Positions 1 to 9,051 are shown, numbered from the stretch's first letter. The stretch: 64,000 bases of DNA from Chryseobacterium indologenes (GCA_002439165.1 DJTE01000015.1:57757-121756), one strand, 5' to 3'. Notes: generated from the sequence alone by a model not told the origin. Program-made: numbers and translations.

Positions 1-36
1 GCCGCAAACCCAAAAACTTACTTTTACCTCATCATT

Positions 37-597
37 TTACCCCTCCTCCGTTTCTTTCCACAAAGGTTTATGTTCCAAAACTTTAGCATGTACAGGACAT
101 GTCTCATGATGTGCTCCTTTCAGATATCCTGTACTCATCAGGAATTCATTCACGATCTCTCCACCGGTAAACTTGAATGTTTTCTTAAACAGTTTCATCC
201 ATTCCTGAAGGGTTTTGGGATGATGATGTTCCAGCCACTTTTCAAATGAGCCGAATTCATCCTGAAGCTGCAGTATTGTCTTGGCATTTTCAATGGCGGC
301 ATTTACTTTCAGTCTGTTTCTGATAATTCCCGGATCGTTCAGAAGCCTTTCACGGTCTTCTTCAGTATAGGACGCAATCTCGCGGATATTAAAATTACTA
401 TAAGCTTTTCTGAAGCTCTCTTCTTTTTTCAGAATGGTTTCCCAGCTCAAACCTGCCTGATTGATTTCCAGGATCAGCCTTCCGAACAGTTCATTGTCAT
501 CATGAATCGGAAACCCGTAATAATAATCATGATAATTTTTATGCAGCTCTTTTCTGCTTTCAGGCTGCATTCCTTCTATCGCTAAACAATAACTCAT
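37..597 (-). CDS. tag: DNA-3-methyladenine glycosylase I
   Basis: Base-excision repair enzyme that removes 3-methyladenine from alkylated DNA. The 186-aa protein has the family's usual length and order of motifs: C4 near the N-terminus, YHD at 22-24, the LEINQAGLSW block (43-52) with the probable catalytic-pocket Glu44, GIIRNRLK (90-97) and FKFTGGEI (141-148). C4, H23, H163 and C167 are spaced like the four zinc ligands of E. coli Tag (Cys-His ... His-x3-Cys). The ATG at 597 gives the conserved MSYC start. It is a monocistronic gene at the window edge; the adjoining gene lies in the opposite direction. I see no truncation. Assignment to the Tag family is secure. Confidence 0.93.
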   Translation of the reverse strand: MSYCLAIEGMQPESRKELHKNYHDYYYGFPIHDDNELFGRLILEINQAGLSWETILKKEESFRKAYSNFNIREIASYTEEDRERLLNDPGIIRNRLKVNAAIENAKTILQLQDEFGSFEKWLEHHHPKTLQEWMKLFKKTFKFTGGEIVNEFLMSTGYLKGAHHETCPVHAKVLEHKPLWKETEEG

Positions 598-1004
598 TGA
601 AATATATTTTCGGTTTTGGGTATAAAGATAAGACAGGATATTGACAACTGTCAGTCAGCAGTCTTTTTTTATCTTTATAATTTTACGGTAAATCAGATTC
701 TGTTACTCCTAATTGTAGAGTTTTAAAAAAATTTAAATATTTTTTATTATCTCTGATTGAGCAGGTTTTTTGTTGGAGAATCGCAATGACGCAAGATTCA
801 ATTATGCTGCTGCTTTTAAGGCGTAAGAAAATCAAAGATTTTCTGCAAGTTCATCTCCATAAAAAATCTGTGCTATCTGAGATCTGTGGAAAATTGTTTC
901 AGCAACAACAGCCACCAAAGGTTAGACATCAGATATACATTTTTTCAAATAAAATTTTGGCAGGCTCTTGGAATATTCAGTAGTTTTGAAACTAAATTAA
1001 GATC
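598..1004. other. Intergenic region with dispersed-repeat-like text
   Basis: There is no convincing gene between tag and the hydrolase. Positions about 780-900 contain a 65-codon open frame, but its text (GACGCAAGATTC..., ATCTGTGCTATCTGAGATCTGTGG) resembles the short intergenic repeat fragments also seen near 40380 and 56590. The right edge holds the promoter of the hydrolase gene. Confidence 0.5.
956..988 (+). promoter_or_regulatory. Bacteroidetes-type promoter of the hydrolase gene
   Basis: A TTTG (-33 type) at 956-959 is followed 21 bp later by TAGTTTTG at 981-988, a perfect TAnnTTTG -7 box. The ATG at 1005 would give a leader of roughly 10 nt. Confidence 0.6.
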
Positions 1005-1919
1005 ATGAAGCTATTCTCCACTATACTTTTCTCTTTGTTTTCGATATTTTCCTTTGCCCAGCCTATTTATTCCAAAGCATATGGAAATAATAAAAATCCG
1101 GCAGTTATTTTCATTCATGGTGGTCCGGGCGGAAATGCCACTTTATTTGAAGGTACAACGGCACAGCAGCTTGCCGACAGAGGATTTTATGTGATTGTCT
1201 ATGACAGACGCGGAGAAGGACGGTCCAAAGACAGTACCGCAACAATGACTTTCAGTGAAAGTTTTAAGGACCTTAATACAGTTTACGAGACCTACCATAT
1301 CAAAAAAGCAGCAATTCTTGCCCACAGTTTCGGAGGAATCATCGGCACATTATTTACCCGGCAATATCCGGAAAAAGTTAGTTCTCTGATACTTGCAGGT
1401 GCCCTGTTCACCCAACAGGAAACCTATGATCATATTCTGAAACAGGGAAAAGAAATATTTAAAAACGATCCTTTGCAACTGAAAAAGATTGCAGAAACAG
1501 AAAGTCTCAACAAGAATTCCGCAGCGTACAGAAAAAGATGCTATGAACTGGCCGGTGAAATGAAGTTCTTCACCATGCCCTCTCCTACTTCGGAAAGTAA
1601 TAACCTCAGAAAAGCCTACGAAAACGGTGAATTTTATGCCGCTAATTTCAGAAATCAGGAATCTCCCGTGAAATTTTACCGGAATGAACCTCTGAACAAT
1701 CTGGATAATACATCTGTTTTAAAAGAGATCAGAAGGAAAGGAATTCCGGTTTATGCTGTTTACGGTAAAAATGACGGCATATTTTCAGATAAACAGCTTA
1801 ATCATATGAAAAAGATTGCAGGAAAAGATCACTTTACCCTCATAGACAATTGCTCCCATTACCTGTTTGTGGATCAGCAGAATGAATTTCTGAGATTTAT
1901 AAGCGTGCATTTAAAATAA
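1005..1919 (+). CDS. Secreted alpha/beta hydrolase
   Basis: A 304-aa serine hydrolase with a Sec signal peptide (about residues 1-19, ending SFAQ), so it is probably periplasmic. Visible motifs are the oxyanion-loop HGGPGG at 38-43, the nucleophile elbow AHSFGG with S108, D257 in GKNDG and H285 in the CSHY segment, giving a complete Ser-Asp-His triad. The HGGPGG motif is typical of the proline iminopeptidase (S33) branch, but the substrate cannot be read from the sequence. It has its own promoter just upstream, and a short secreted protein gene starts 37 bp after its stop, possibly co-transcribed. Confidence 0.82.
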   Translation: MKLFSTILFSLFSIFSFAQPIYSKAYGNNKNPAVIFIHGGPGGNATLFEGTTAQQLADRGFYVIVYDRRGEGRSKDSTATMTFSESFKDLNTVYETYHIKKAAILAHSFGGIIGTLFTRQYPEKVSSLILAGALFTQQETYDHILKQGKEIFKNDPLQLKKIAETESLNKNSAAYRKRCYELAGEMKFFTMPSPTSESNNLRKAYENGEFYAANFRNQESPVKFYRNEPLNNLDNTSVLKEIRRKGIPVYAVYGKNDGIFSDKQLNHMKKIAGKDHFTLIDNCSHYLFVDQQNEFLRFISVHLK

Positions 1920-1956
1920 AGTGTAGTTTTGTAAAATGCCAGCTGCCGGAATCCAT

Positions 1957-2316
1957 ATGAGAACTTATAAAGCATTTCTTATGATGCTTGTTCTGGTGTT
2001 TTCATTATCTCCGTGTTCCGTGAAACGGGATCTGCTCAGTATTTTTGATATTCAGTATATCAGCGGGCTGAATAAAGTAAAAATAGCCTCCGGATCCGTA
2101 CTTTCCTGTGAAGGAGCTACGGAAAATCTCTCATCAGAATCTTCAGTTTCCAAAACGGACCGGAAAAAACATAAAGAAATCCCTTATCTTCGGCGGGATA
2201 CCCCATCATTTTCTGTCTGTGATGCTACCCGGATCAGTTCATACTCGGGAAAAGTTTCAGGAAACAGCCCTCCAAAATATATTTTATTTAAAAGACTGAA
2301 ATTAAATCTGGGATAG
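1957..2316 (+). CDS. Short secreted hypothetical protein
   Basis: I do not recognise a family. The frame opens at 1936, but the ATG at 1957 gives a 119-aa product that begins directly with a positively charged, hydrophobic signal-like segment (MRTYKAFLMMLVLVFSLSP), so I prefer it. After a possible cleavage region near residues 18-22 the rest is polar, Ser/Lys-rich and has no visible domain or membrane segment. It sits between the secreted hydrolase and the DoxD/DoxA gene, all on the plus strand with short gaps, and may be part of one transcription unit. An overlapping 63-aa frame at 2108-2299 is treated as a shadow. Confidence 0.5.
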   Translation: MRTYKAFLMMLVLVFSLSPCSVKRDLLSIFDIQYISGLNKVKIASGSVLSCEGATENLSSESSVSKTDRKKHKEIPYLRRDTPSFSVCDATRISSYSGKVSGNSPPKYILFKRLKLNLG

Positions 2317-2366
2317 ATCATTCTTCAACCTTATTTAATATCAAGCTTTAAAACCAATAAAATATA

Positions 2367-3380
2367 ATGAAACATACAGCAGACAGCAGGTCTTACGATC
2401 TGGCAGGTCTATATACCCTGTCCCTCCGGCTTGTGATCGGATGGACTTACTTCTCGGCATTCTGGAGAAGACTTATCCTTGAAAACAAATTAAATCCCGA
2501 TGAAAACGGATATATCGGTGAAAAGTTCAACCATTTCCTGCCCAATGCTTTAGGAATCAAACCTCTTATTGAGTATCTGGTTACCCATCCCGACGCTTTA
2601 CAAAGATCGATGATGATCTTTACCATTGTTGAAGCCATCGTGGGGCTTTTTATCATTCTGGGCCTTTTTACAAGACTGATGAGCATCGGAATTTTCAGTC
2701 TGGCCCTGGGAATCCTTCTCGGTTCCGGCTGGATCGGGACAACCTGTCTTGATGAATGGCAGATCGGAGTCCTGGGAATTGCAGGTGGATTTGTTCTGTT
2801 TCTTTCCGGTAGCAGCTCATATTCCTTCGATTATTATTTTATAAAGAAAAACAGGGCATTTACCCATCGAAAATGGTTTTTGTGGCTAGGTTCCGGTAAT
2901 CTTCCGGTATCGAAACCTAAAATCCTTGTCCTGGCCGGTTCCGCAATGATCTTCGGACTGACGCTGTTTACCAACCAGTATTTTCACGGCGGAGTCTGGG
3001 GCAAACTTCACAATAAATCGGTAAAGCCTGAAGTTGAAATCTCCAATATAACTTTAAATCATCAGGAGCTGAAATTTGAGGTATACCGGACACAGGGAGC
3101 TGATGTTTACGGATCTTTCCTGATCGGGATCCAGATACTGAATAAAAACGGAGAAATATTGAAAGAACTGAATCAGGCTGATCTTTCAAAGTTCCCGGAA
3201 GAAAATATCAGGAACCATTATGTAGCCAGAGTAAAACCAGGCAAACACAGCATGATCATTCCGCTTGGGGCTAAGGCAGATCTGATGGTTAAAACCGATA
3301 ATCTGAAAAAAGAAGAAATTCATAAGATAAAACTGATTGACATCAGCGGGACCGAGTGGACCGTAAAAATAAAATATTGA
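2367..3380 (+). CDS. DoxD/DoxA-type membrane protein (TQO small-subunit family)
   Basis: A 337-aa integral membrane protein. Residues about 15-165 form a DoxX/DoxD-like four-helix module (SLRLVIGWTYFSAFWRR near the start, then hydrophobic segments about 85-105, 107-120 and 130-147). After a further hydrophobic segment around 187-203, residues 205-337 form a soluble beta-rich domain resembling DoxA. Thiosulfate:quinone oxidoreductase of thermoacidophilic archaea has DoxD and DoxA as separate subunits, and bacterial fusions of the two are common; whether this one oxidises thiosulfate is unproven. Cys is nearly absent (TTCLDEW loop). It is followed directly by an unrelated AT-rich gene, so it probably ends its operon. 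Confidence 0.75.
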   Translation: MKHTADSRSYDLAGLYTLSLRLVIGWTYFSAFWRRLILENKLNPDENGYIGEKFNHFLPNALGIKPLIEYLVTHPDALQRSMMIFTIVEAIVGLFIILGLFTRLMSIGIFSLALGILLGSGWIGTTCLDEWQIGVLGIAGGFVLFLSGSSSYSFDYYFIKKNRAFTHRKWFLWLGSGNLPVSKPKILVLAGSAMIFGLTLFTNQYFHGGVWGKLHNKSVKPEVEISNITLNHQELKFEVYRTQGADVYGSFLIGIQILNKNGEILKELNQADLSKFPEENIRNHYVARVKPGKHSMIIPLGAKADLMVKTDNLKKEEIHKIKLIDISGTEWTVKIKY

Positions 3381-3445
3381 TCTTAATAATACTTATCTGT
3401 AATATTAAAACTCTATCTTTAATCTAATTAATAATACATAAAAAT

Positions 3446-4135
3446 ATGAGTAGACATATTCCTAATATAATTAGCAATACTTTAAAATTATCACATTACT
3501 TTGAATGTGCATGGTGTGGGGTAAAATTAACAGAACGACATCATATTAAAGAATATTCCAAAGGAGGAGAGCATTCTGTCGAAAATTTGATTTTATTATG
3601 TCCCACCTGTCACACACAAGTTCATAATAACGAAATTGATGAATCAGATTTGATCACAAGAAAATCAACTCATTTAAAAGGAGATCGAATATCTGGAGGA
3701 ATACAATTTGACATTAATCATCAGATAGTAAAAATTGGCAATAACTTATTTGAAGATACTCCAATCATACTAAATATAAATGGAAAAAGCATATTACAAT
3801 TACAAAAAGTAAATAATGATTTTCTATTAAGTTGCATGTTTTATGATAAAGAAGATAATTTGATTTTTTGGATGTCATTAAATAGATATTGGACAAACTC
3901 TAATTTAACTGTTACATCAACAAAAAACGAAATTAGTATATCCGATAACAACAACGATAATAAAATAAAACTTTGGATTGAGGATGAAAAGATTAATGTT
4001 TCTGGAAAAAATTATATTAATGGTTCATGTATAGAATATTCACCAGTTCTTCTAAAAGTTGACGGCAATACAGTTATATCTTTTAATGGATGTAAATTTA
4101 ATAGTGCCCCAGTTGCCATAGTTCTTCAAATTTAG
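3446..4135 (+). CDS. HNH endonuclease-like protein with unknown C-terminal domain
   Basis: A 229-aa protein. Residues 15-61 form a zinc-bound HNH domain: C21-x2-C24, HH at 32-33, N47 and C52-x2-C55 followed by H56 and H60. This is the McrA/HNH fold used by restriction enzymes, homing nucleases and toxins. Residues about 75-229 are beta-strand-rich with repeated hydrophobic stretches, and I recognise no domain there. There is no signal peptide. The coding sequence is clearly more AT-rich and uses more AAT/ATA/TTA codons than its neighbours, suggesting recent horizontal acquisition. No methylase, immunity gene or recombinase lies beside it, so its role (defence, stand-alone nuclease or relic) stays open. 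Confidence 0.72.
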   Translation: MSRHIPNIISNTLKLSHYFECAWCGVKLTERHHIKEYSKGGEHSVENLILLCPTCHTQVHNNEIDESDLITRKSTHLKGDRISGGIQFDINHQIVKIGNNLFEDTPIILNINGKSILQLQKVNNDFLLSCMFYDKEDNLIFWMSLNRYWTNSNLTVTSTKNEISISDNNNDNKIKLWIEDEKINVSGKNYINGSCIEYSPVLLKVDGNTVISFNGCKFNSAPVAIVLQI

Positions 4136-4142
4136 TTATAAC

Positions 4143-4176
4143 TCAAAAAAACCTCCGGCAGTTCCGGAGGTTTTGT
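4143..4176. terminator. Bidirectional intrinsic terminator
   Basis: A perfect 9-bp stem, AACCTCCGG / CCGGAGGTT (4150-4158 and 4164-4172), is flanked by A-runs on the left and T-runs on the right, so it serves both the HNH gene (+) and emrB (-). Confidence 0.85.
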
Positions 4177-4187
4177 ATATATTTCAA

Positions 4188-5765
4188 TCAGTGCATCGCT
4201 TCGCTCAGATCTATTTTCTCTTTGCTTTTTCTTTCTTTAATGAAAAGAATAAACGGGATACAGATCAGGAATATCACCCCCAGATAAAGGAAGACATCCA
4301 TATAGGAAAGTACGGTAGCCTGCTTGGTTACGGAAAGATCCAGCATTTTATAAGCGGCATTCATCGCGGCATCAGGGGTCATTCCTTTTGCTATGAAATT
4401 GGCTTTTAATGCGGCCAGTCTTTGCTGAACTTCAAAGCTATTCTCATCCAAATGGGAAATCAGATTATTCCTGTATTTCTGACCTGCATTGGCAATGAAA
4501 GTAGTAATGGCTGCAATCCCGAAAGATCCTCCCAGCTGTCTCATCATTCCTGTAAAAGCTGCTCCCTGACCAATTTCCTGCCCTTTCAGTGTACTGAGTG
4601 ACAATGAGGTGATCGGGATAAATAAAAGTCCTAAACCTGCTCCCCTTACAATCAGCATCCAGAAGAAAGCGTCTTTACTGGTATCCGGTGTCAGGATTTT
4701 ATATCCCCAGAAACTGTAAATGAAGAAAATAAACAGTCCCAGCGATACCAGAATCTGCTGTTTGGCTCCTTTCGTCAGAAGACGTCCGATAATCGGCATC
4801 ATAAAAGCAGTAGTTAAAGCTGCCGGAATCATCAGTGCACCCGACTGGAGAGCCGTCCATCCCAGAATACTCTGGGTATACAACGGTACAATAAAGGTAG
4901 AGCCGTATAATCCGAATCCCAGAACAAACGACATCACCGTCCCGATCCTCAGATTCCCGTTTTTCAGTACCCTGAGCTCCACAATCGGATATTTGAAGGT
5001 AAGTTCCCGCCAGAGGAAAAGAATGAATCCTAAAACAGCTGCTACGGTAAAGGCAACGATCATTCCGCTTTCAAACCAGTCTTCTTCGTGCCCTCTTTCC
5101 AGGATGAACTGTAATGAACCTACTGTTACTGCCAGTAAAGCAATACCGATCCAGTCTACATCCGAGACTTTACGTTTCTCTGCATATTTCGGACTTCTCA
5201 CAAACTGAAGCGTCATTAAAGTCGCTGCAATCCCGATCGGAATATTGATGTAAAAGATATACGGCCAGCTGTAATTATCTACAATATATCCTCCCAATGG
5301 CGGACCTAAAGTGGGACCTATGATTACCCCTAATCCGTAGATGGCCTGTGCCATACTTCTTTTCTCAATGGGATAGGATTCCGTAATAATCGTCTGCGAA
5401 GTTACCAGAAGAGCTCCCCCTCCTATTCCCTGCATCAGTCTGAAAAATACGAGTTCCCATATGTTGGTGGCATTTCCGCATAAAAATGAAAATACCGTGA
5501 ATATAATAATGGAAGCGGCAAAGTAGTTTCTACGTCCGAACTGCTGTGAAAGCCAGCTCGTCATCGGTACGATAATCACGTTCCCGATCGCATAGGCTGT
5601 AATTACCCAGCCTACTTCAGAAAGTGTGGCTCCAAGATTCCCTTTCATCTCGTTCAGGGCAACATTGACGATCGTGGAGTCCACAATTTCAAGCAGAGCA
5701 CAGAGGATTGCCGTAACCGTAATGATCACTCTCCGTGCTCCATATTCTACTAATGATTCTTGCAT
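4188..5765 (-). CDS. emrB: MFS multidrug efflux permease, DHA2 (EmrB/QacA) family
   Basis: A 525-aa inner-membrane drug:proton antiporter with about 14 hydrophobic segments, the size and layout of the DHA2 family. The N-terminal half shows the first-helix motif LEIVDSTIVNVAL (27-39), then WVITAYAIGNVIIVP and the loop motif FGRR. The C-terminus is charged (KERKSKEK). It is the last gene of a minus-strand unit tetR-tolC-emrA-emrB; emrA lies 130 bp upstream. The permease is expected to work with the adaptor EmrA and a TolC channel to move drugs or hydrophobic compounds across both membranes. The substrate is not predictable. A hairpin with A/T-rich arms lies immediately upstream of the start. 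Confidence 0.93.
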   Translation of the reverse strand: MQESLVEYGARRVIITVTAILCALLEIVDSTIVNVALNEMKGNLGATLSEVGWVITAYAIGNVIIVPMTSWLSQQFGRRNYFAASIIIFTVFSFLCGNATNIWELVFFRLMQGIGGGALLVTSQTIITESYPIEKRSMAQAIYGLGVIIGPTLGPPLGGYIVDNYSWPYIFYINIPIGIAATLMTLQFVRSPKYAEKRKVSDVDWIGIALLAVTVGSLQFILERGHEEDWFESGMIVAFTVAAVLGFILFLWRELTFKYPIVELRVLKNGNLRIGTVMSFVLGFGLYGSTFIVPLYTQSILGWTALQSGALMIPAALTTAFMMPIIGRLLTKGAKQQILVSLGLFIFFIYSFWGYKILTPDTSKDAFFWMLIVRGAGLGLLFIPITSLSLSTLKGQEIGQGAAFTGMMRQLGGSFGIAAITTFIANAGQKYRNNLISHLDENSFEVQQRLAALKANFIAKGMTPDAAMNAAYKMLDLSVTKQATVLSYMDVFLYLGVIFLICIPFILFIKERKSKEKIDLSEAMH

Positions 5766-5769
5766 AAGT

Positions 5770-5818
5770 TTTTTTACAATGTAAAAAAGTCAATGATGAA
5801 TTTCACTGCGCAAGTGAA
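5770..5818. promoter_or_regulatory. Two inverted repeats between emrA and emrB
   Basis: The 130-bp gap contains TTTTTTAC-AAT-GTAAAAAA (5770-5788), ending five bases from the emrB start, and TTCACT-GCGCA-AGTGAA (5802-5818). They could form attenuating or mRNA-stabilising hairpins that set EmrB output relative to EmrA; this is inference. Confidence 0.4.
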
Positions 5819-5895
5819 TGGTGAATTTTAATACAAGCTGTAAAAAAATCACTATTGACAGTAAAACTTAACGGACCTGTTTACAATTTTAGATA

Positions 5896-6999
5896 TTATT
5901 TAAGCGAAACCTCAGCCTTCACATTCATTCCCGTTCTTAAACGTTTTGCGATGGATTTGTCAAGATTTACAAAATCAATCTTTACAGGGAGACGCTGTAC
6001 TACTTTCACGAAGTTACCACTCGCGTTATCCGGAGGAAGAATAGAGAACGTGGCTCCTGTTGCAGGAGAAAATGAGCTTACCACTCCTTCGAATTCTTTA
6101 TCAGGGAAAGCATCGATCTCAATTTTCACCTTCTGTCCTTCCACCATTTTATCAACCTGGGTTTCTTTGAAATTGGCCACTACCCATTTCTGGTCATTTT
6201 TAACCAGAGCAAAAAGCTGGGATCCTGCCTGAAGGTACTGCCCTGCCTGAGTAGAAACTTTTCCGACATATCCGTCCTCCGGAGCCAGAATCACAGTGTA
6301 TGACAGATTGAGTCTGGCATTTTCCACATCTACTTCTCTCTGTTTTGCCACAGAGCTTGCCACACTGATCTGCTGCGAGCTTGCTGCTGTCTGGGAAGAA
6401 GCAATTGTCGTCTGCTGGGCAATCTGATTTCTCTGGTCCACCAGTACCTGAAGCTGCTTATCGGCAGATTGTTTTGCCGCTAAAGCCTGTTCGTACTGCT
6501 GTTCTGTAATAGAGTGATCTTTTACCAGATTGGCATATCTTTTTAAGTCCTGTGATGTTTTCCATACATTTACTTTTGCTGCTTCAATCTGTGCGTTGGC
6601 AGTAGCCACGGCTGCCTGTGAGCTGTTGATATTTTTAGAGGTGGCCGTAGTGGTGGCTTCCGCAGTTGATATATTGCTCTTTGCGGTTGATAAAGCTGCC
6701 TGAGCCTGTTCTAAAGCCATTTTCTGATCTCTGTTATCCAGGATCACCAGCGTATCTCCTTTTTTTACGAACTGGTTGTCTTTTACTTTTACCTCAGCAA
6801 CATATCCTGAGATTTTGGAAATTACCGGTGCCATATTGGAAGTGATCTGTGCATCATCCGTTTCTTCATGGTACTGTCCGTAGGTATAAGCTCTGTAACC
6901 ATAGATACCTCCACCGATTACTACCGCTGCTAAAATGATAGGAAAGACTAAACTTTTTTTCTTTTTAGGTTCAGCTGCCTGTGTATTATTATTTTCCAT
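5896..6999 (-). CDS. emrA: HlyD-family membrane-fusion adaptor
   Basis: A 367-aa periplasmic adaptor anchored by one N-terminal helix (about residues 17-36, LVFPIILAAVVIGGGIYGY). It is followed by a biotinyl-lipoyl-like strand pair (ISGYVAEVKVKDNQFVKKGDTL, near 64-85), a long Ala/Gln-rich alpha-hairpin coiled coil (about 95-220) and the second lipoyl half with APEDGYVGKV and the beta-barrel domain to the C-terminus. This is the HlyD/EmrA arrangement that links the MFS pump to the outer-membrane channel. It is placed between tolC (16 bp upstream) and emrB in the same operon. Length and domain order are normal for the family. Confidence 0.93.
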   Translation of the reverse strand: MENNNTQAAEPKKKKSLVFPIILAAVVIGGGIYGYRAYTYGQYHEETDDAQITSNMAPVISKISGYVAEVKVKDNQFVKKGDTLVILDNRDQKMALEQAQAALSTAKSNISTAEATTTATSKNINSSQAAVATANAQIEAAKVNVWKTSQDLKRYANLVKDHSITEQQYEQALAAKQSADKQLQVLVDQRNQIAQQTTIASSQTAASSQQISVASSVAKQREVDVENARLNLSYTVILAPEDGYVGKVSTQAGQYLQAGSQLFALVKNDQKWVVANFKETQVDKMVEGQKVKIEIDAFPDKEFEGVVSSFSPATGATFSILPPDNASGNFVKVVQRLPVKIDFVNLDKSIAKRLRTGMNVKAEVSLK

Positions 7000-7015
7000 T
7001 TTGGGTTTGATCTGA

Positions 7016-8332
7016 TTATTTAATTGTTAAAGTTCCTGTTGTCTGTAATAGTTTTCTGTAAGCCAGGGCGGCATCTGCTTTAGCATTGATTACGCCTACA
7101 TTGGCGGCAATCTGGGCGGCATCTGCATCCAGAAGCTCCGTCATGGTTGCAAGACCGTTGTCATATTTATTTTTTGTGATTCTGTAATTTTCGTTGGCCT
7201 GTTCAGCAGATTTTTCAAAAACAGCAATCCTCTTTTTAGAATAATCGGTGTTCTGATATTCTCTGTTAACGTCAAGTTTAATGTTGTCATTCAGTAATTC
7301 ATCAGTGGCTGCCAGCTGCATTTCTCTTGCTTTTGACTGTTTCAGGGATGAATTTTCTTTCCAGATATTGGATAAATTGTATGAAACCCCGATTCCTACG
7401 TTCACCGCATTATATACGGTAAGAAATTTCGGGATATCTGCTGCTACATAACCTCCTGTGAAAGCAATGGACGGAAGATTCTCCGCTTTGGCTGCTTTCG
7501 TTCCCAGTTCAGCAGCTTTTCTCTGCTGTGCCAGGGCCTGAAGGTCTTTACGGTTTTCCCTTGCTTCATTCACGTAAAAGTTTACAGGTTTAATATCGTC
7601 TCCTTCTTCAATATAGTTCTGGTCCACTTCAATTTCAGTGGTTTCGGGGAGTCCTAATAACAGATCCATATTGATATTGGCAATATTGTAGTTATTTTTG
7701 GCTTCCAGCAGCTGAAGTTCGATATTGGAGGTCTGCAGATTTGCTTTTAAGCGGTCATTTCTTGCAATGATTCCGTTGTTTTCCATTTTAAGGAAAGTTT
7801 CATCTCTTTTTTGGGAAGCAGTGAGATTTTCCTCTAAAACTTTAATAGACTGGTTGGCTTTAAACAGATTGTTATACGCCTGGGCAACATTGTAAGCAAT
7901 AGCAGTTTTATCGTTCTCAGTAGTTAATTTTGATGCTTCCACCAGATATTTTGCAGACTGGATACCGTATTTGATTCTTCCGCCGCTGTAAATCGGAACA
8001 CTTAAATTCGCGGATGCATACGCCACCTGATGTACTTCAGGCCCTCCGGCACCTCCTGAACCTGTTGAAATTTTCAGATCAACCGTTGGTTTCGTCGGAA
8101 GATACATATAGCTGCCTGAAACTTTCAATTCGGGAAGCTGTCTGTTTTTTGCTTCCAAAAGATCTGCCGTCGCTTCTTCAATTTTAGCGGCATCAATCTT
8201 TAAGCTCTTGCTGTTCTGGATTCCCAGCTGTACGGCCTCATCAAGGCTGAGCTGTTTTTTCTCCTGAGCATGAATGGCGGTAAGTCCCATCAACAGGGAG
8301 AGTGCCATAACCGAGTTATTTATTCTCTTCAT
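7016..8332 (-). CDS. TolC-family outer-membrane efflux channel
   Basis: A 438-aa outer-membrane factor. It has a signal peptide (residues 1-22, ending IHAQ), then the opening LSLDEAVQLGIQNSKSLKI typical of OEP proteins, and two internally similar halves of long amphipathic helices with small beta-strand insertions. The conserved turn motif KYDNGLATMTELLDA sits near residues 387-401. It forms the trimeric exit duct for the EmrA/EmrB pump encoded downstream. Its start overlaps the end of tetR by 17 bp, which argues for co-transcription and translational coupling. Confidence 0.93.
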   Translation of the reverse strand: MKRINNSVMALSLLMGLTAIHAQEKKQLSLDEAVQLGIQNSKSLKIDAAKIEEATADLLEAKNRQLPELKVSGSYMYLPTKPTVDLKISTGSGGAGGPEVHQVAYASANLSVPIYSGGRIKYGIQSAKYLVEASKLTTENDKTAIAYNVAQAYNNLFKANQSIKVLEENLTASQKRDETFLKMENNGIIARNDRLKANLQTSNIELQLLEAKNNYNIANINMDLLLGLPETTEIEVDQNYIEEGDDIKPVNFYVNEARENRKDLQALAQQRKAAELGTKAAKAENLPSIAFTGGYVAADIPKFLTVYNAVNVGIGVSYNLSNIWKENSSLKQSKAREMQLAATDELLNDNIKLDVNREYQNTDYSKKRIAVFEKSAEQANENYRITKNKYDNGLATMTELLDADAAQIAANVGVINAKADAALAYRKLLQTTGTLTIK

Positions 8333-8942
8333 AACCTAAAAGGTCTTTTAGTAAGTATTTAATGTGTTTATTAAGTTCTGTATAGTATTTTTCGTCGAAA
8401 ATCCCGTCTTCTTCCGTATCATTCAGGAATTCCTTGTACATTTCCTTAGCGTTGGAGGCATAGAACAAAGTTCCGCTTATGGTGGAGTGAAGCAGATAAA
8501 TAGGAGGTTTTTTGGTGAAAATCCCCTTTTTCAGTCCACTTTCAAGCACCTGGGAATACATGGAAAGGAATCCCATCTTTGTCTGCTTCAGAAATTCTAT
8601 GATCTGCGGATTTTTGGTATGCAGCTGCTCCCTCTGCATAATCCTGTAAAAACATTTGTGATGTCTTACTCTTCCGGAAAACTGATCTACAATTCTTTCG
8701 ATTTTCTGCCACTCATCAATATCTGTTCTTTCCAACAGGTCTTTTGAGAAGAACTGGCCTTCATTCATTCTGTATTCAACAAGTTTTTCGTATAATTTTT
8801 CTTTTGATCCGAAATAGTAAGAGATCATAGAGATGTTTACGTTGGCTGCTTTTGAAATTTCTCTGGTTGAAGTTCCGTCGAAACCCTTTTCTGCAAAAAG
8901 CTTTTCTGCGGCGAATAATATATTTTCTTCTTTTGAAATCAT
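8316..8942 (-). CDS. TetR/AcrR-family regulator of the efflux operon
   Basis: A 208-aa repressor-type protein. The N-terminal helix-turn-helix covers about residues 6-50 (AAEKLFAEKGFDGTSTREI, then NVNISMISYYFGSKEKLYEKLV), the classic TetR DNA-binding pattern. The remaining helices form the ligand/dimer domain and are not diagnostic. As the first gene of tetR-tolC-emrA-emrB it very likely represses its own operon and is released by a pump substrate. The promoter upstream carries an inverted repeat overlapping its -33 element, consistent with autoregulation. Confidence 0.9.
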   Translation of the reverse strand: MISKEENILFAAEKLFAEKGFDGTSTREISKAANVNISMISYYFGSKEKLYEKLVEYRMNEGQFFSKDLLERTDIDEWQKIERIVDQFSGRVRHHKCFYRIMQREQLHTKNPQIIEFLKQTKMGFLSMYSQVLESGLKKGIFTKKPPIYLLHSTISGTLFYASNAKEMYKEFLNDTEEDGIFDEKYYTELNKHIKYLLKDLLGYEENK

Positions 8943-8965
8943 ATCACTTCCATTTTTTCAAGGCG

Positions 8966-9004
8966 CAAATGTACATAAGATTTTCATAAAATCAAACGAT
9001 TGAT
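8966..9004 (-). promoter_or_regulatory. tetR operon promoter with overlapping operator palindrome
   Basis: Read on the minus strand, TTTG (8993-8996) and TACATTTG (8966-8973) form a -33/-7 pair with 19-bp spacing. The -33 box lies inside the inverted repeat ATCAA-ACGA-TTGAT (8991-9004), so TetR binding there would block the promoter. The same site is also upstream of the divergent gene at 9052. Confidence 0.6.
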
Positions 9005-9051
9005 TGATTTTTTAATGCAGATTTAATTTATATTTACAAAAAACTAAATGT

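Noticed and set aside
786..983. 65-codon open frame upstream of the hydrolase gene
   Set aside because: Text resembles dispersed intergenic repeats, the promoter of the next gene overlaps its end, and the translation has no protein character.
4720..5208. 162-codon plus-strand frame inside emrB
   Set aside because: Antisense to a membrane transporter; Pro/Arg-rich translation is a typical shadow of hydrophobic helices.
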